DNA from: an uncultured Acidobacteriota bacterium
Lineage (GTDB): Bacteria; Acidobacteriota; Blastocatellia; Pyrinomonadales; Pyrinomonadaceae
DNA length: 64,000 nucleotides
Reading direction: 5' to 3'
Assembly (NCBI GenBank): GCA_937873515.1
Contig: CALMYB010000005.1
Span: forward strand, 1 to 64,000
Part shown: piece after piece, positions 1 through 7,868 of the stretch
Position numbering within the stretch: position 1 is the stretch's first letter
How the letters are laid out: each line of letters begins with the position of its first letter
Translations under genes and position numbers: made by a program
The notes under the pieces: generated by a model
Seen by the model: the letters and a program-made list of their open reading frames with translations, nothing else
Databases searched by the model: none
What the model was told of the DNA's origin: nothing

Positions 1-77
1 GTCTTCCCGTGGTCCACGTGACCGATCGTCCCTATGTTCACGTGCGGCTTACTACGATCGAATTTCTCTTTGCTCAT
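1..77 (-). CDS. tuf: Elongation factor Tu, N-terminal fragment (runs off the window)
   Basis: The first 25 codons are visible on the minus strand and the rest lies beyond the left edge. They read as the canonical EF-Tu start, with MSKEKFDRSKPHVNIG followed by the P-loop region GHVDHGKT. EF-Tu is the GTPase that delivers aminoacyl-tRNA to the ribosome. The ATG at 77-75 is preceded by a GAGG Shine-Dalgarno sequence 8 nt upstream. It lies 18 nt downstream of the hicA stop and at the end of a Tyr-Gly-Thr tRNA series, the arrangement known for tufB operons. Confidence 0.95.
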   Translation of the reverse strand, partial: MSKEKFDRSKPHVNIGTIGHVDHGK

Positions 78-95
78 CTTCTATTCCTCAAAAAA

Positions 96-281
96 CTATT
101 TAGTGTCGACCCCTAAAAACTTCTTAATATGCTTCGCTAACTGCTCATCAACTTCCGAATGCCTTGGAACAGGCTGTTTTCGTCCGTTTTTCACATTCAC
201 ATAAACATCGTGTCGTGAACCATGTCTGAGCAGAACGCAGCCGGCATTTTCCAACTGCCTGATCAACTCCTTCCGCTTCAT
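96..281 (-). CDS. hicA: HicA-type toxin (mRNA interferase)
   Basis: The 61-residue product matches the HicA/YcfA family in length and pattern: KRKELIRQLENAGC at the start, then LLRHGSRHDVYV, which carries the family's catalytic-type histidine, then QPVPRHSEVDEQLAKHI. HicA toxins are small dsRBD-fold ribonucleases that cleave mRNA when their antitoxin is lost. Its start overlaps the end of the upstream hicB-like gene by 4 nt, so the two are probably translationally coupled. It lies between the tRNA-Thr/hicB segment and tuf on the same strand. The family assignment is secure; activity is inferred. Confidence 0.85.
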   Translation of the reverse strand: MKRKELIRQLENAGCVLLRHGSRHDVYVNVKNGRKQPVPRHSEVDEQLAKHIKKFLGVDTK

Positions 282-481
282 ATCACGACTTCTTTGACCT
301 GATATTCCTCCGGAACCTCATCCATCGCCATCAAGAGATATGCATCCTTGATGTTCTCTTCCAATTCCTCGACCGTATCGCCTTGGGTCATGATCTCAGG
401 GTGCTCAAGCAGCTTTCCAAGCCAAAACCGATCAGATCTCCAATAGACCATCGTCATCTTGGTTGTCGCTTCACCCAACAT
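278..481 (-). CDS. hicB: HicB-type antitoxin
   Basis: The protein contains the short HicB-like core: VYWRSDRFWLGKLLEHPEI, then TQGDTVEELEENIKDAY, ending near EEYQVKEVVI. This partial RNase H-like fold neutralises HicA. Several starts are possible: a TTG at 532, almost touching the tRNA-Thr gene, and ATGs at 481, 457 and 451. None has a good Shine-Dalgarno sequence; 481 was chosen as a compromise (67 aa). There is no obvious C-terminal DNA-binding domain, so repression may depend on the tRNA operon promoter instead. It overlaps hicA by 4 nt. Confidence 0.75.
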   Translation of the reverse strand: MLGEATTKMTMVYWRSDRFWLGKLLEHPEIMTQGDTVEELEENIKDAYLLMAMDEVPEEYQVKEVVI

Positions 482-536
482 CACTTCACGCCCCGTTGCC
501 TTGTCGACGACTCTACGGCAACTCAAATTCAAAATC

Positions 537-611
537 TGGAGCCCAAATCGGGATTTGAACCCGAGACCTTTTCCTTACCAAGGAAACGCTCTACCCCTGA
601 GCTATTCGGGC
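537..611 (-). tRNA. tRNA-Thr (GGT anticodon), CCA encoded
   Basis: Read on the minus strand this folds as a cloverleaf. The acceptor arm is GCCCGAA against TTTGGGC, the anticodon stem is TTTCC/GGAAA with loop TTGGTAA, and the T arm contains GGTTCAAATCC. The CCA end is encoded at 539-537. It is the last tRNA before hicBA and tuf. Confidence 0.95.
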
Positions 612-630
612 CTTTCTCAACAAGAGAACT

Positions 631-706
631 TGGAGCGGGAGACGAGGTTCGAACTCGCGACATTCAGCTTGGAAGGCTGACGCTCTACCAACTGAGCTAC
701 TCCCGC
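631..706 (-). tRNA. tRNA-Gly (TCC anticodon), CCA encoded
   Basis: The minus-strand cloverleaf has acceptor GCGGGAG paired with CTCCCGC, anticodon stem TCAGC/GCTGA with loop CTTCCAA (anticodon TCC), T-loop GTTCGAAC and an encoded CCA at 633-631. It lies 19 nt upstream of tRNA-Thr. Confidence 0.95.
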
Positions 707-710
707 ATAG

Positions 711-806
711 TGATTTCGGATTTCGGATTTTCGATTTTGGATTGAACTCGTCTCACCACGAGCCGCTTCAATCCCAAAATCTAAAATCACCAGTCCAAAA
801 TCGATC
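711..806 (-). repeat. AT-rich degenerate spacer repeats between two tRNA genes
   Basis: The spacer between tRNA-Gly and tRNA-Tyr holds tandem variants of GATTTCGGATTTCGGATTTT at 712-735. An oppositely oriented copy of the GATTTTGGA(T/C)T motif lies near 790-806, so the two sides could pair. Similar low-complexity strings occur near 9725-9770, 20855-20925 and 21131-21178. No gene is visible here. Confidence 0.45.
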
Positions 807-894
807 TGGTGCATGGGGTAGGATTTGAACCTACGTAGGGAATTAACCCGTCGGGTTTACAGCCCGATGCCATTGACCGCTCGACCACCCATGC
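807..894 (-). tRNA. tRNA-Tyr (GTA anticodon), long variable arm, CCA encoded
   Basis: The minus-strand structure has acceptor GCATGGG/CCCATGC, anticodon loop CTGTAAA (anticodon GTA) and the long variable arm expected of bacterial tRNA-Tyr. The T-loop is GGTTCAAATCC, and CCA is encoded at 809-807. At 88 nt with CCA it has the usual class II length. It is the first gene of the tRNA-tuf operon. Confidence 0.95.
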
Positions 895-952
895 AATTCC
901 TGGTTCTCAAGGCTATTTAGGCGCATTTTCAGTGCCAAATAGCAAATTTCCA

Positions 953-981
953 ATAATAGCGAAGAGATTTTCAACTTGCAA
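953..981 (-). promoter_or_regulatory. Sigma70-type promoter for the tRNA-hicBA-tuf operon
   Basis: On the minus strand TTGCAA (981-976) is followed after exactly 17 nt by TATTAT (958-953). The predicted transcription start near 946 lies about 50 nt upstream of tRNA-Tyr. No other promoter was noticed between here and tuf, so the operon could be transcribed as one unit and processed. Confidence 0.55.
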
Positions 982-1020
982 GTCCAAAAGGGCGGGTTTT
1001 GCCAACGTTAGGCGTCCGGT

Positions 1021-1902
1021 TCACTTGGAACCGGCTCGCGGGTGGAATCTTTCGTAATTCCTCTTTAACTGCTTGCTCGTAATGTGCGTGTATATCTGCG
1101 TTGTCGAGATGTCGGCGTGCCCGAGCATCAGCTGCACCGACCTGATATCAGCGTCATTTTGGACAAGATGCGTCGCGAAAGAATGTCGCAGCGTGTGTGC
1201 CGAAACGCCCTCGAATCCGCATTTTTCGGCGTATTCCTTGATAATTCGGTGAATCGCGTGTCGATCGAGCGGCCGGCCGCGTTCGCCTAAAAAAAGCCTC
1301 TCAACGCGATCTTTCGGCTTTCGCACGGCAAAATACCTCCGCAGCCACTCGATCGCGCTTCCGCCGATCGGAACCTTACGCGTCTTGCTGCCCTTTCCGG
1401 TCGTCGTCAAAATGCCGGATTCGAGGTCAAGTTCGCTCAATTTCAGATTCGCAAGCTCGGAAACACGCAGCCCGCAGGCGTACATCACCTCGAAGATCGT
1501 ACGGTCGCGAAGCCCGTTCGCGGTCTCAACGTCCGGAGCCGCCAGAAGCTGCTCGATCTCGGCCGAGTTCAGAAACCTCGGAAGGTAAAAGGTCTTGCCG
1601 GCCGCCATCAAATTCGCGGTCGGATCGGCAGAAATATGCCCTTCCATCGCCAGGAACTTGAAAAAGCCGCGAATGGAACTCAAATATCGCCGTCTCGACG
1701 TCTCGGTCAGCCGCTCGACCGCCAAGTCCGTCATCCATTCGCGAAGGTCGCGTTCGTCAAGCTCCTTGACCTCAATGGCCTGTTTCTCACACCAGGTCGA
1801 AAGGCGTCTCAGATCGCGCGTGTATGCCTCGACAGAGTTCTTCGCAATGCCCTTTTCAGCCTTCAGATACGTAAGATATTCCCGAATGAGATCTCGACTC
1901 AC
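1021..1902 (-). CDS. xerD: Site-specific tyrosine recombinase XerD
   Basis: The 293-residue protein has the XerC/D layout: a SAM-like core-binding N-domain (about 1-90) and a catalytic domain (about 105-285). The catalytic set is complete: R146 in GLRVSEL, K170 in the TGKGSK hairpin, H236 and R239 in HTLRHSFATH, H262 in LGHADISTTQ and the nucleophile Y271 in IYTH. XerD acts with XerC at dif to resolve chromosome dimers. The start is GTG. A XerC-like partner lies at 12.8 kb. Housekeeping XerD is preferred over a phage integrase because of length and motif spacing. Confidence 0.88.
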   Translation of the reverse strand: MSRDLIREYLTYLKAEKGIAKNSVEAYTRDLRRLSTWCEKQAIEVKELDERDLREWMTDLAVERLTETSRRRYLSSIRGFFKFLAMEGHISADPTANLMAAGKTFYLPRFLNSAEIEQLLAAPDVETANGLRDRTIFEVMYACGLRVSELANLKLSELDLESGILTTTGKGSKTRKVPIGGSAIEWLRRYFAVRKPKDRVERLFLGERGRPLDRHAIHRIIKEYAEKCGFEGVSAHTLRHSFATHLVQNDADIRSVQLMLGHADISTTQIYTHITSKQLKRNYERFHPRAGSK

Positions 1903-1952
1903 AACAGCAGTTTAGCAGACTATTGGACAAGCCAACTCTTGGCGGCGTTCTC

Positions 1953-3722
1953 TCAATCCGGAGGCTCGCAAAGATAATCCTTTCCGGGTTTGACGTTATA
2001 TGTGCGAAGCAGGTCATCGGCCTTGTTTCTCGATAAATTCCAGCTCCTCAGATCGCTTCCTTGTCGAATCTTCTCGCAGACTCTCCACTTTAGCCTGTCA
2101 TGAGCTCTCCTTGCGTCTTCGGGATCGAGCTTATCAAACGAGCCGATCAACGTAGGAAGAGCGTCATCGCTCAAACTCGCATTGTAATACGCGTCAAAAT
2201 CCCGTCCCTGCCGCATAAGCTGCAGATTCGTCTCGGCAATGAACGCGTGCGGATTCATTAGATTTGTCGCACCGAGGACCGCGACGGCCGCCCACAACGC
2301 TCCCCACGCGAAACGGTTCCTCGCCCCGCGAAGCACCGTCAAACCAAACCACACGAACACGACCGCAAGCCACGTCATAAAGACCATTGGATAGAATCTT
2401 ATGGTCGTAAGTCCGTAACCCGATTCGCCGGTAAGTATAACGAGGCGTTGAGCCGCCGACGCCATTATCACGAATAGAAGGACGATCTGCGCTCCTGCCA
2501 GGACGCGAAAGACCGTCGTCGTGCGGCTCTTCACGCTGCTGCGGATCAGCCAGTGGGAAGCGAGAAGTATCGGCAGAACGAGCGCTGAAGCGAACACGAG
2601 TTCGCCGAAACCGCGCCGTGCGTATTCCGAAAGCTTAAAGTCCGGCGTCGCCTGCACAAGGTCCAGCCCGCCGAAAAGATACGGGATCTGAAACGATACA
2701 AAACTTATAAAAAGAAGATCGAGTAGCCCCAGCAAAAGCACTATTTCGACCGTGCCGAGCGTAAAGACCGCCGGAACCTTCGAATTATCGATATTCTGCC
2801 ATTTGTCGAGCCTTGACTTGAACGACGGAACCGACGGATTCGTCACTATAGTCTCAAAAAGTTCGGGCTCCTTTGCCGCAGGCGGATCGGAGCGATTAAT
2901 GTGCTCAACGACCGTCGCATCGATGACGTGTTCGTCGGTTACGGCAGGCTCGGCCGCCATTCGGTCCACGAAAGAACCGCCTTCGCTCCCTCGTGCGTCC
3001 TCTTCTTCGCTCGCCGTCTCGGGAACGTCGCCCGTCGCTTGCGGCTCTTTTCCGAAACGCTTCAGGGCACCGCGAAAGTATCCTGCACTCAGCCACGCGA
3101 ACGCCGATGCGAGCATTACGTGTCCGGCAACCATCGAAAGATCGATATTGATGATCTTATTGACCGACGCTTCAAAAGCCGCGTCCGCTGACATAAACAA
3201 CGCTCCGAAGATGAACACGAGCGGCAACGCGATCGCAAGCCCTCGAAGCATCGCGAACGCCGTCTTACTTGTCGCGCCGCCCGACGTCTTCTTCCAATCG
3301 ATGTCGCTGCCGAGCAGAAGGAACGGGCCGAATACGGATGTAACGCCCGACCACGCGATGCCGGCAATATAGTGGAACGTTCCCGCGATGTGTGCCTTGA
3401 TCTTGAGATTCGCGAGAAGAAGCACGCCCATCAGTCCGAATATGGCGAACGTATCGAAAACCAGGAGTTCCACGGCCGCCCGGACCACATACATCGAAGC
3501 AAAAAAGAGAATTGCCGCCGTGAGTGAGATGTTCGCTTTCGTGAGGAGATCGGGTCTGTGCCGCCACGCGATCACGCCGAGACTGGCGAAGAATAGCAGG
3601 TTAAAGACGAGGATATTTAGCCCCCAAACTTCAGCACGCAGCAAATAGTCAGCGGCCAAACCGATCCCGATCGCCGCACTAAGTACCGTAAGACCAAACT
3701 TCGCTTTCTCTTTCATTTTCAA
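1953..3722 (-). CDS. DUF4173/DUF4153-family polytopic membrane protein
   Basis: This 589-residue integral membrane protein has roughly a dozen hydrophobic segments interrupted by a long acidic loop (about residues 220-310). The family signature is visible as FVSFQIPYLFGG followed by YARRGFGELVF, and near the C-terminus NPHAFIAETNL. These match the DUF4173 part of the DUF4153 group, whose function is unknown. The C-terminal soluble tail (about 530-589) follows the last membrane helix. It is the last gene of a probable operon after the winged-helix regulator at 3727-4104, with a 4 nt gap, so the regulator probably co-varies with it. Confidence 0.75.
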   Translation of the reverse strand: MKMKEKAKFGLTVLSAAIGIGLAADYLLRAEVWGLNILVFNLLFFASLGVIAWRHRPDLLTKANISLTAAILFFASMYVVRAAVELLVFDTFAIFGLMGVLLLANLKIKAHIAGTFHYIAGIAWSGVTSVFGPFLLLGSDIDWKKTSGGATSKTAFAMLRGLAIALPLVFIFGALFMSADAAFEASVNKIINIDLSMVAGHVMLASAFAWLSAGYFRGALKRFGKEPQATGDVPETASEEEDARGSEGGSFVDRMAAEPAVTDEHVIDATVVEHINRSDPPAAKEPELFETIVTNPSVPSFKSRLDKWQNIDNSKVPAVFTLGTVEIVLLLGLLDLLFISFVSFQIPYLFGGLDLVQATPDFKLSEYARRGFGELVFASALVLPILLASHWLIRSSVKSRTTTVFRVLAGAQIVLLFVIMASAAQRLVILTGESGYGLTTIRFYPMVFMTWLAVVFVWFGLTVLRGARNRFAWGALWAAVAVLGATNLMNPHAFIAETNLQLMRQGRDFDAYYNASLSDDALPTLIGSFDKLDPEDARRAHDRLKWRVCEKIRQGSDLRSWNLSRNKADDLLRTYNVKPGKDYLCEPPD

Positions 3723-3726
3723 AAAT

Positions 3727-4104
3727 TCAGATCCGTTTCATCGCGTCGATCAACGCTTCCATATGGTCGAGATAGCGTTCGAGGGCCGCTCGACCGGCGT
3801 CTGTTATCGAATATTCCGTCAGCGGCGTCCGTCCTTTGAAGGACTTTTCGCAAGTGATGTAGCCCGCCTCTTCCAGCTTTCGCGTGTGAACGCTAACGTT
3901 GCCGTCGGTCGCCTCCACGAGGTTCTTTAGTTCTGTAAAACTCAGCCTAAGGTTCGCCGCGAGCGCGCTGATTATCCCCAGTCGAAGGCGTTCGTGAATG
4001 ACCTTGTCGAGCTCGCCCGAAACAGCACCTGCCGCCTTCTCGACACGCAGAATGCTCTTGCTCGCGGGCGGCTCAGCCTTTATTGCCAGATTCGTCTTTG
4101 CCAT
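3727..4104 (-). CDS. Winged helix-turn-helix transcriptional regulator (HTH_34 type)
   Basis: The 125-residue protein has a lysine/alanine-rich N-terminal extension of about 30 residues, then a single winged-helix domain. HERLRLGIISAL begins the first helix, SFTELKNLVEATDGNVSVHTRKLEEAGYI is the helix-turn-helix, and the wing is FKGRTPLTEYSIT. This is the MarR/ArsR-like HTH_34 family often found next to membrane proteins. No metal or ligand site is evident. It lies between two small membrane-protein genes and the DUF4173 gene on the same strand, so it probably regulates this operon. Confidence 0.75.
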   Translation of the reverse strand: MAKTNLAIKAEPPASKSILRVEKAAGAVSGELDKVIHERLRLGIISALAANLRLSFTELKNLVEATDGNVSVHTRKLEEAGYITCEKSFKGRTPLTEYSITDAGRAALERYLDHMEALIDAMKRI

Positions 4105-4114
4105 ACCTTTCTTC

Positions 4115-4411
4115 TCAACTTCCCGCGAACCGCGTCCCGAAGATGCCGACGGCGAGTTCCGCCCATACGAGCAAGAGCACCAAAAGCACTAGCGCCAATG
4201 CAGCGATCCGCATTCCAACTCCCTTGACGAGCCTGAGCACCAACTCACACGCAAAGCCCGCACTCAGCAGCAGGACGCCCGCCGCGACAAAATCCATCGG
4301 CTTCCAATTCACTTCTGCAGTAAACTGCATCGCAACGAACGGGATAAGCAGAAGGAACGCAGTTACAACAAAGATTCCCGCAACGCGTAGATTTTGAATC
4401 GTCATATTCAT
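4115..4411 (-). CDS. Small membrane protein, function unknown
   Basis: The 98-residue protein has about three hydrophobic segments: AGIFVVTAFLLLIPFVAM, FVAAGVLLLSAGFACELVL and ALALVLLVLLLVWAELAVGIF. The ATG at 4411 is chosen over the upstream ATG at 4444 because GGGAG (4423-4419) stands 7 nt before it. That start also removes an overlap with the preceding gene. It lies between another membrane protein and the winged-helix regulator and is probably co-transcribed with both. I recognise no domain that gives a function. Confidence 0.6.
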   Translation of the reverse strand: MNMTIQNLRVAGIFVVTAFLLLIPFVAMQFTAEVNWKPMDFVAAGVLLLSAGFACELVLRLVKGVGMRIAALALVLLVLLLVWAELAVGIFGTRFAGS

Positions 4412-4433
4412 ATAAAGACTCCCGATAGCCTTC

Positions 4434-5051
4434 TCAGCCTCCATAACGACGGGCGATGATCGCTCCGAAAATGATGTGAAGCCCGCCGAAAGTGATCGCC
4501 ATCATTGTGTTCGCGTAGTTCGTCGGCAGCAGGAACGAAATTGCTCCTAACACCATAAAAAGCCAGCCCATCACCGGCACTACGCGTACCGAAAATGCGC
4601 CGCCGCAAGCCACCGCCGCCCCATAAGAGAGCATGCAGACCGGAGCCATTTCGTAATAATGGCCAAATTTCCACAACCCAAGAACGATCGCAACGCCGGC
4701 CACGAATGGCGGAGCGGAGCCGAACGCGAATTTTTTGGCAGGCGTCGAGAACAGCGATTGGCCGGCGATCTTCGACTTTTGCCACATCGCCAGAAGGCCG
4801 ATTAGGAACGCCAGCAAGGCTTCGACCAGCCAAACGGACAGCGCATCGACAAGATAGACCTGACGGTTCGCGATATACGCCGCTGCGATCGCCGTCACGC
4901 CCATCAGAATCCCGCCATAGCCCGGCACCGCGGTGAAGGACGCCGAACGCTCCATCGTCGCGCGTATGTATCGAAGATTGTCCATCGCCCGGTCGCTCAG
5001 GCTCTCGGGCTCGTTTTGCTCTTCTTTCATTAACGGCCGCAGTTTCGCCAT
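4434..5051 (-). CDS. Membrane protein of a regulator-linked operon, function unknown
   Basis: With the start at 5051 this is a 205-residue protein. A hydrophilic N-terminus containing ESLSDRAMDNLRYIRATMERS precedes about five or six membrane helices, beginning at GYGGILMGVTAIAAAYIA. The stretch around FTAVPGYGG is conserved-looking. The start is placed at ATG 5051 because a strong promoter puts the transcription start at or next to that A, implying a leaderless message. An ATG at 5030 is the alternative, and a longer reading to 5108 would cross the promoter. It is the first gene of the 5051-1953 operon. Confidence 0.65.
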   Translation of the reverse strand: MAKLRPLMKEEQNEPESLSDRAMDNLRYIRATMERSASFTAVPGYGGILMGVTAIAAAYIANRQVYLVDALSVWLVEALLAFLIGLLAMWQKSKIAGQSLFSTPAKKFAFGSAPPFVAGVAIVLGLWKFGHYYEMAPVCMLSYGAAVACGGAFSVRVVPVMGWLFMVLGAISFLLPTNYANTMMAITFGGLHIIFGAIIARRYGG

Positions 5052-5058
5052 ATTCGGA

Positions 5059-5087
5059 ACAATACGCCAAGTATTTGTGCTTGTCAA
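5059..5087 (-). promoter_or_regulatory. Strong sigma70-type promoter, probably giving a leaderless mRNA
   Basis: On the minus strand a perfect TTGACA (5087-5082) is followed after 17 nt by TATTGT (5064-5059). The next ATG (5051-5049) is 7 nt beyond the -10 box, which is where transcription should begin. A small inverted repeat, GTGCTTG/CAAGCAC, overlaps the -35 and could be an operator. Confidence 0.7.
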
Positions 5088-5250
5088 GCACTTTGTATTA
5101 CAAAGCATGAACTAGCTGGTAAGGATGGTGTTAGAATGCGTGCATCCTAAGTAGGCTCGGCTTTCGAGCCGTTTGAGTTTTTTACCGAATTAAACAAAAC
5201 TCCCATTGAACTTGTAGGATCGAATGCTTTTTCAATTGGAGGATAATTCT

Positions 5251-6987
5251 ATGTTCAGCTCGAGCAGCAACGGCGGATTTTCGCTTAAGGCCTATCAAGG
5301 CTCTCAAATGACATTGCTCGCAATGGATGCGGATAACGCCCCGCAAGACCATTTGTTTGCAGGGTTCACACTTGAGTACACTGAACCGGGCGGTGCCCGA
5401 AGGCCGATCAAGAATCTGCTCAACTTTGCGGGCACCGACACTATAACTTCGTCGGTCGACTCGCCCTTTCAGGCTTTCAAATGGGTGCATTTTCCCAGCA
5501 GTTACTCACAACTTGCGATCCAGGCCGGAAATTGGACGTATCATTCGACGCCCAGGTTCTTTGCGGCGGACGGTTCGCTCACGCCTCTTGATCCATCACG
5601 AACGTTGAATGTCATGATTCCGGTCGACGACTTCTCGAAGGGAGGCCTCGACGTCGGCTTTACCAGAGCATTTTTAAAGTCCCAGGCTTACGCCAAGCGT
5701 TTCGGTGCGCAAACTCCGCTAAAGCCGAAGGGCAACTGGCTTTTTGACACGGCGGCAAATGCGGGAAAGATGAACGGTAAGGATTTCACTTATGAAGATA
5801 TGTACATCTGGCTCGGCTACACGGCGCGACGCCGCATTTACGAAACCCTGGATGAGGCTCTGTCTGACAGTTCGATCACCGTCGAGATGTTTGCCTACGA
5901 TCTGAATGACCCGGGAACGGCGGAACGCGTTCTCGCTCTTGCAAACAATGGCCGCGTAAGACTGATCCTCGACGATGCCGCACTGCATGTTTCGACGCAG
6001 ACAAAACGCTCACGCGAGGACGAGTTTGAGAAGAAATTTCGAGCAAGGGCGACAACGAACTCCGAGATCTTCCGCTGTCACTTTTCCCGTTATGCACACT
6101 GCAAGATCATAATTCTAAAGAAGAACGGCAAACCTTTTAAGGTGCTCACAGGCTCGACAAACTTTGCAATTACCGGGCTCTGTGTAAACGCCAATCACGT
6201 GCTCATTTTCAACAGGCCCGACGTTGCGAAGTATTATTCGGATACCTTTAATGAGACCTGGATGGTCGGCAAAGCATCACCATTCGCTAAAACAAAATTC
6301 TCGATCAAGACATCGACCTTCGCAGGGCAAGGACTTCCAAAGACGGAGATCACGTTCTCGCCGCACGATGAAACACGAGCGAAGGCCGTTCTTGACGCCA
6401 TCACGGTCGAGATCCAGAAAACGTCGACTCGATCGGTACTCTTTGCCGTAATGGAGATGGGAGACACGAGCACAGGCTCGCTGATCCACGCGCTTCGACA
6501 ATTGCACAAGGATGATTCAATTTACACATACGGCGTGACCGACAATAGCTCCGGCGACATCTCACTTTACAAGCCGGGCCGCAAGAACGGGCTTCTGATC
6601 GATGCAAAGAAGGCAGTGCGTGAGCTGCCGCCGCCTTTTGTGACGGAGAAGAGTATAGGCCTCGGACACGCGATCCACCACAAGTTCGTTGTCTCGAATT
6701 TCAACCGCGCGAACGCGCGTGTCTGGTGTGGTTCGTCAAATCTTGCCCTCGGAGGCGAAAAGCAGAATAGCGACAATCTGTTGTGTATAAAAGACCAGGA
6801 TGTTGCGACCGCGTTCGCTATCGAAGCGATGCGACTTACGGATCACTATAATTTCCGGTCTGTTCGCGAGCCGACCATCGGACAGCCAACACAGAAACCG
6901 AAAGCCTTAGACAGAACCGGTAAGTGGGTGAAGAAATTCTTCGATCCTGCCAACATTAGGTTTGTCGAGCGAAAGACGCTGGCATAA
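5251..6987 (+). CDS. Phospholipase D-like domain protein
   Basis: The start at 5251 is set by a strong GGAGGA Shine-Dalgarno (5238-5243), giving 578 residues. After an N-terminal all-beta region of about 170 residues, two PLD half-sites are visible. The first is HCK (nt 6097-6105) followed by GSTNF, and the second is HHK (nt 6676-6684) followed by GSSNL. These match the HxK...GSxN layout of the HKD superfamily. In both, the expected Asp of HxKxxxxD is replaced (Lys in the first, Asn in the second). Substrate is unknown; lipid, DNA or a phosphodiester are all possible. It is monocistronic, convergent with the next gene, with no obvious signal peptide. Confidence 0.7.
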   Translation: MFSSSSNGGFSLKAYQGSQMTLLAMDADNAPQDHLFAGFTLEYTEPGGARRPIKNLLNFAGTDTITSSVDSPFQAFKWVHFPSSYSQLAIQAGNWTYHSTPRFFAADGSLTPLDPSRTLNVMIPVDDFSKGGLDVGFTRAFLKSQAYAKRFGAQTPLKPKGNWLFDTAANAGKMNGKDFTYEDMYIWLGYTARRRIYETLDEALSDSSITVEMFAYDLNDPGTAERVLALANNGRVRLILDDAALHVSTQTKRSREDEFEKKFRARATTNSEIFRCHFSRYAHCKIIILKKNGKPFKVLTGSTNFAITGLCVNANHVLIFNRPDVAKYYSDTFNETWMVGKASPFAKTKFSIKTSTFAGQGLPKTEITFSPHDETRAKAVLDAITVEIQKTSTRSVLFAVMEMGDTSTGSLIHALRQLHKDDSIYTYGVTDNSSGDISLYKPGRKNGLLIDAKKAVRELPPPFVTEKSIGLGHAIHHKFVVSNFNRANARVWCGSSNLALGGEKQNSDNLLCIKDQDVATAFAIEAMRLTDHYNFRSVREPTIGQPTQKPKALDRTGKWVKKFFDPANIRFVERKTLA

Positions 6988-7001
6988 GGTGGACTCCACG
7001 C

Positions 7002-7838
7002 TCACTTCCGGGCCTTTGCCGGCTCGTTGACAATGTCGCCGAGATTTTCGATCGGCGGTGCATTCGGATCTTCGACGGAAAAGGTGAGCCGTTTGCCCTG
7101 CATCAGGAAATTCTTGCCGTTCCACTTGTAGCGGGAGCGTGTAAAGAATGTCGGGCAGCAGAGCTGTTCTTCGTCGCCTGTGATCTTGCCCGTCTCTGTT
7201 TGGCCGAGGATGAAACGGTCGCGGCCATAGAGCTCGACGATGAGTTCGCCGTTCTCGGCACGCAGGTCCTTCAATCCACCATCGGCACGATCGCCGGTGC
7301 GGAAAGGCCAGATGAGCTCAGGTTTGCCGTCTTTCCAGGTGAAAACGTAAACAAGCTGCGGTATGGCCGAGCCGGCGGTCTCGATCTTCAGAACGACAAA
7401 GGCTTCGTCCGCACCGTCTCCCGTAACGTCGAAGTATTTCGTCGTAACATAGGACATCCCGATCCGTCGTTCGGCCTTTACGGCGGCCTTCGTTTCGGGA
7501 TCCATATCCTCGCTTGTCGCGGCCTCGACCGGAGCGACCTTGCCGTTCACAAGCGTGATCTCTGTCGTTCCGTCGGGATTTTGCCAACCGCGTGGCAGTT
7601 CGTAAGTGTGGTTCTTAAAATCGAACGTGCCCAAAGGTGAGTTTGTCGTTTTACTCCTATCATCAAGCAATTCCGCCTGCAGATTCGGGATCGTCGGCGT
7701 CGGTTCGGGAGTTGCCGTGATCTCGGCCGCAGGCGGCGGCGAGGTCGTTTCCGAAGTGGTTTCCACCTTCGTACCGCAGGCCGAAAGGGCGGCGATCAGG
7801 GCGATATATTTTACTGGCCTAAAGAACTTCAAAAACAA
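7002..7838 (-). CDS. Secreted lipoprotein, function unknown
   Basis: The N-terminus has a short basic region, a hydrophobic core IALIAALSAC and a lipobox cysteine, followed by a Thr/Pro-rich linker (TATPEPTPT). This makes a 278-residue lipoprotein. The mature part contains YFDVTGDGADEAFVVL, resembling the calcium-binding DxDG loops of FG-GAP/VCBS repeats, but no clear enzyme motif. The start codon is TTG at 7838; no ATG lies nearby upstream of the signal peptide. It follows ettA on the same strand after a GC-rich hairpin and is convergent with the PLD gene. Confidence 0.6.
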   Translation of the reverse strand: MFLKFFRPVKYIALIAALSACGTKVETTSETTSPPPAAEITATPEPTPTIPNLQAELLDDRSKTTNSPLGTFDFKNHTYELPRGWQNPDGTTEITLVNGKVAPVEAATSEDMDPETKAAVKAERRIGMSYVTTKYFDVTGDGADEAFVVLKIETAGSAIPQLVYVFTWKDGKPELIWPFRTGDRADGGLKDLRAENGELIVELYGRDRFILGQTETGKITGDEEQLCCPTFFTRSRYKWNGKNFLMQGKRLTFSVEDPNAPPIENLGDIVNEPAKARK

Positions 7839-7868
7839 TTTCTTAGGATCCCCTTGCAGCAGCGTCTA

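Noticed and set aside
383..814. Several open frames covering the tRNA genes
   Set aside because: They are translations of tRNA and spacer sequence and have no domain pattern; the tRNA cloverleaves explain the region.
1021..1902. XerD-like gene as the integrase of the phage-like island
   Set aside because: It is 21 kb away next to the tRNA operon and has housekeeping XerD features; no att repeat was found near the island.
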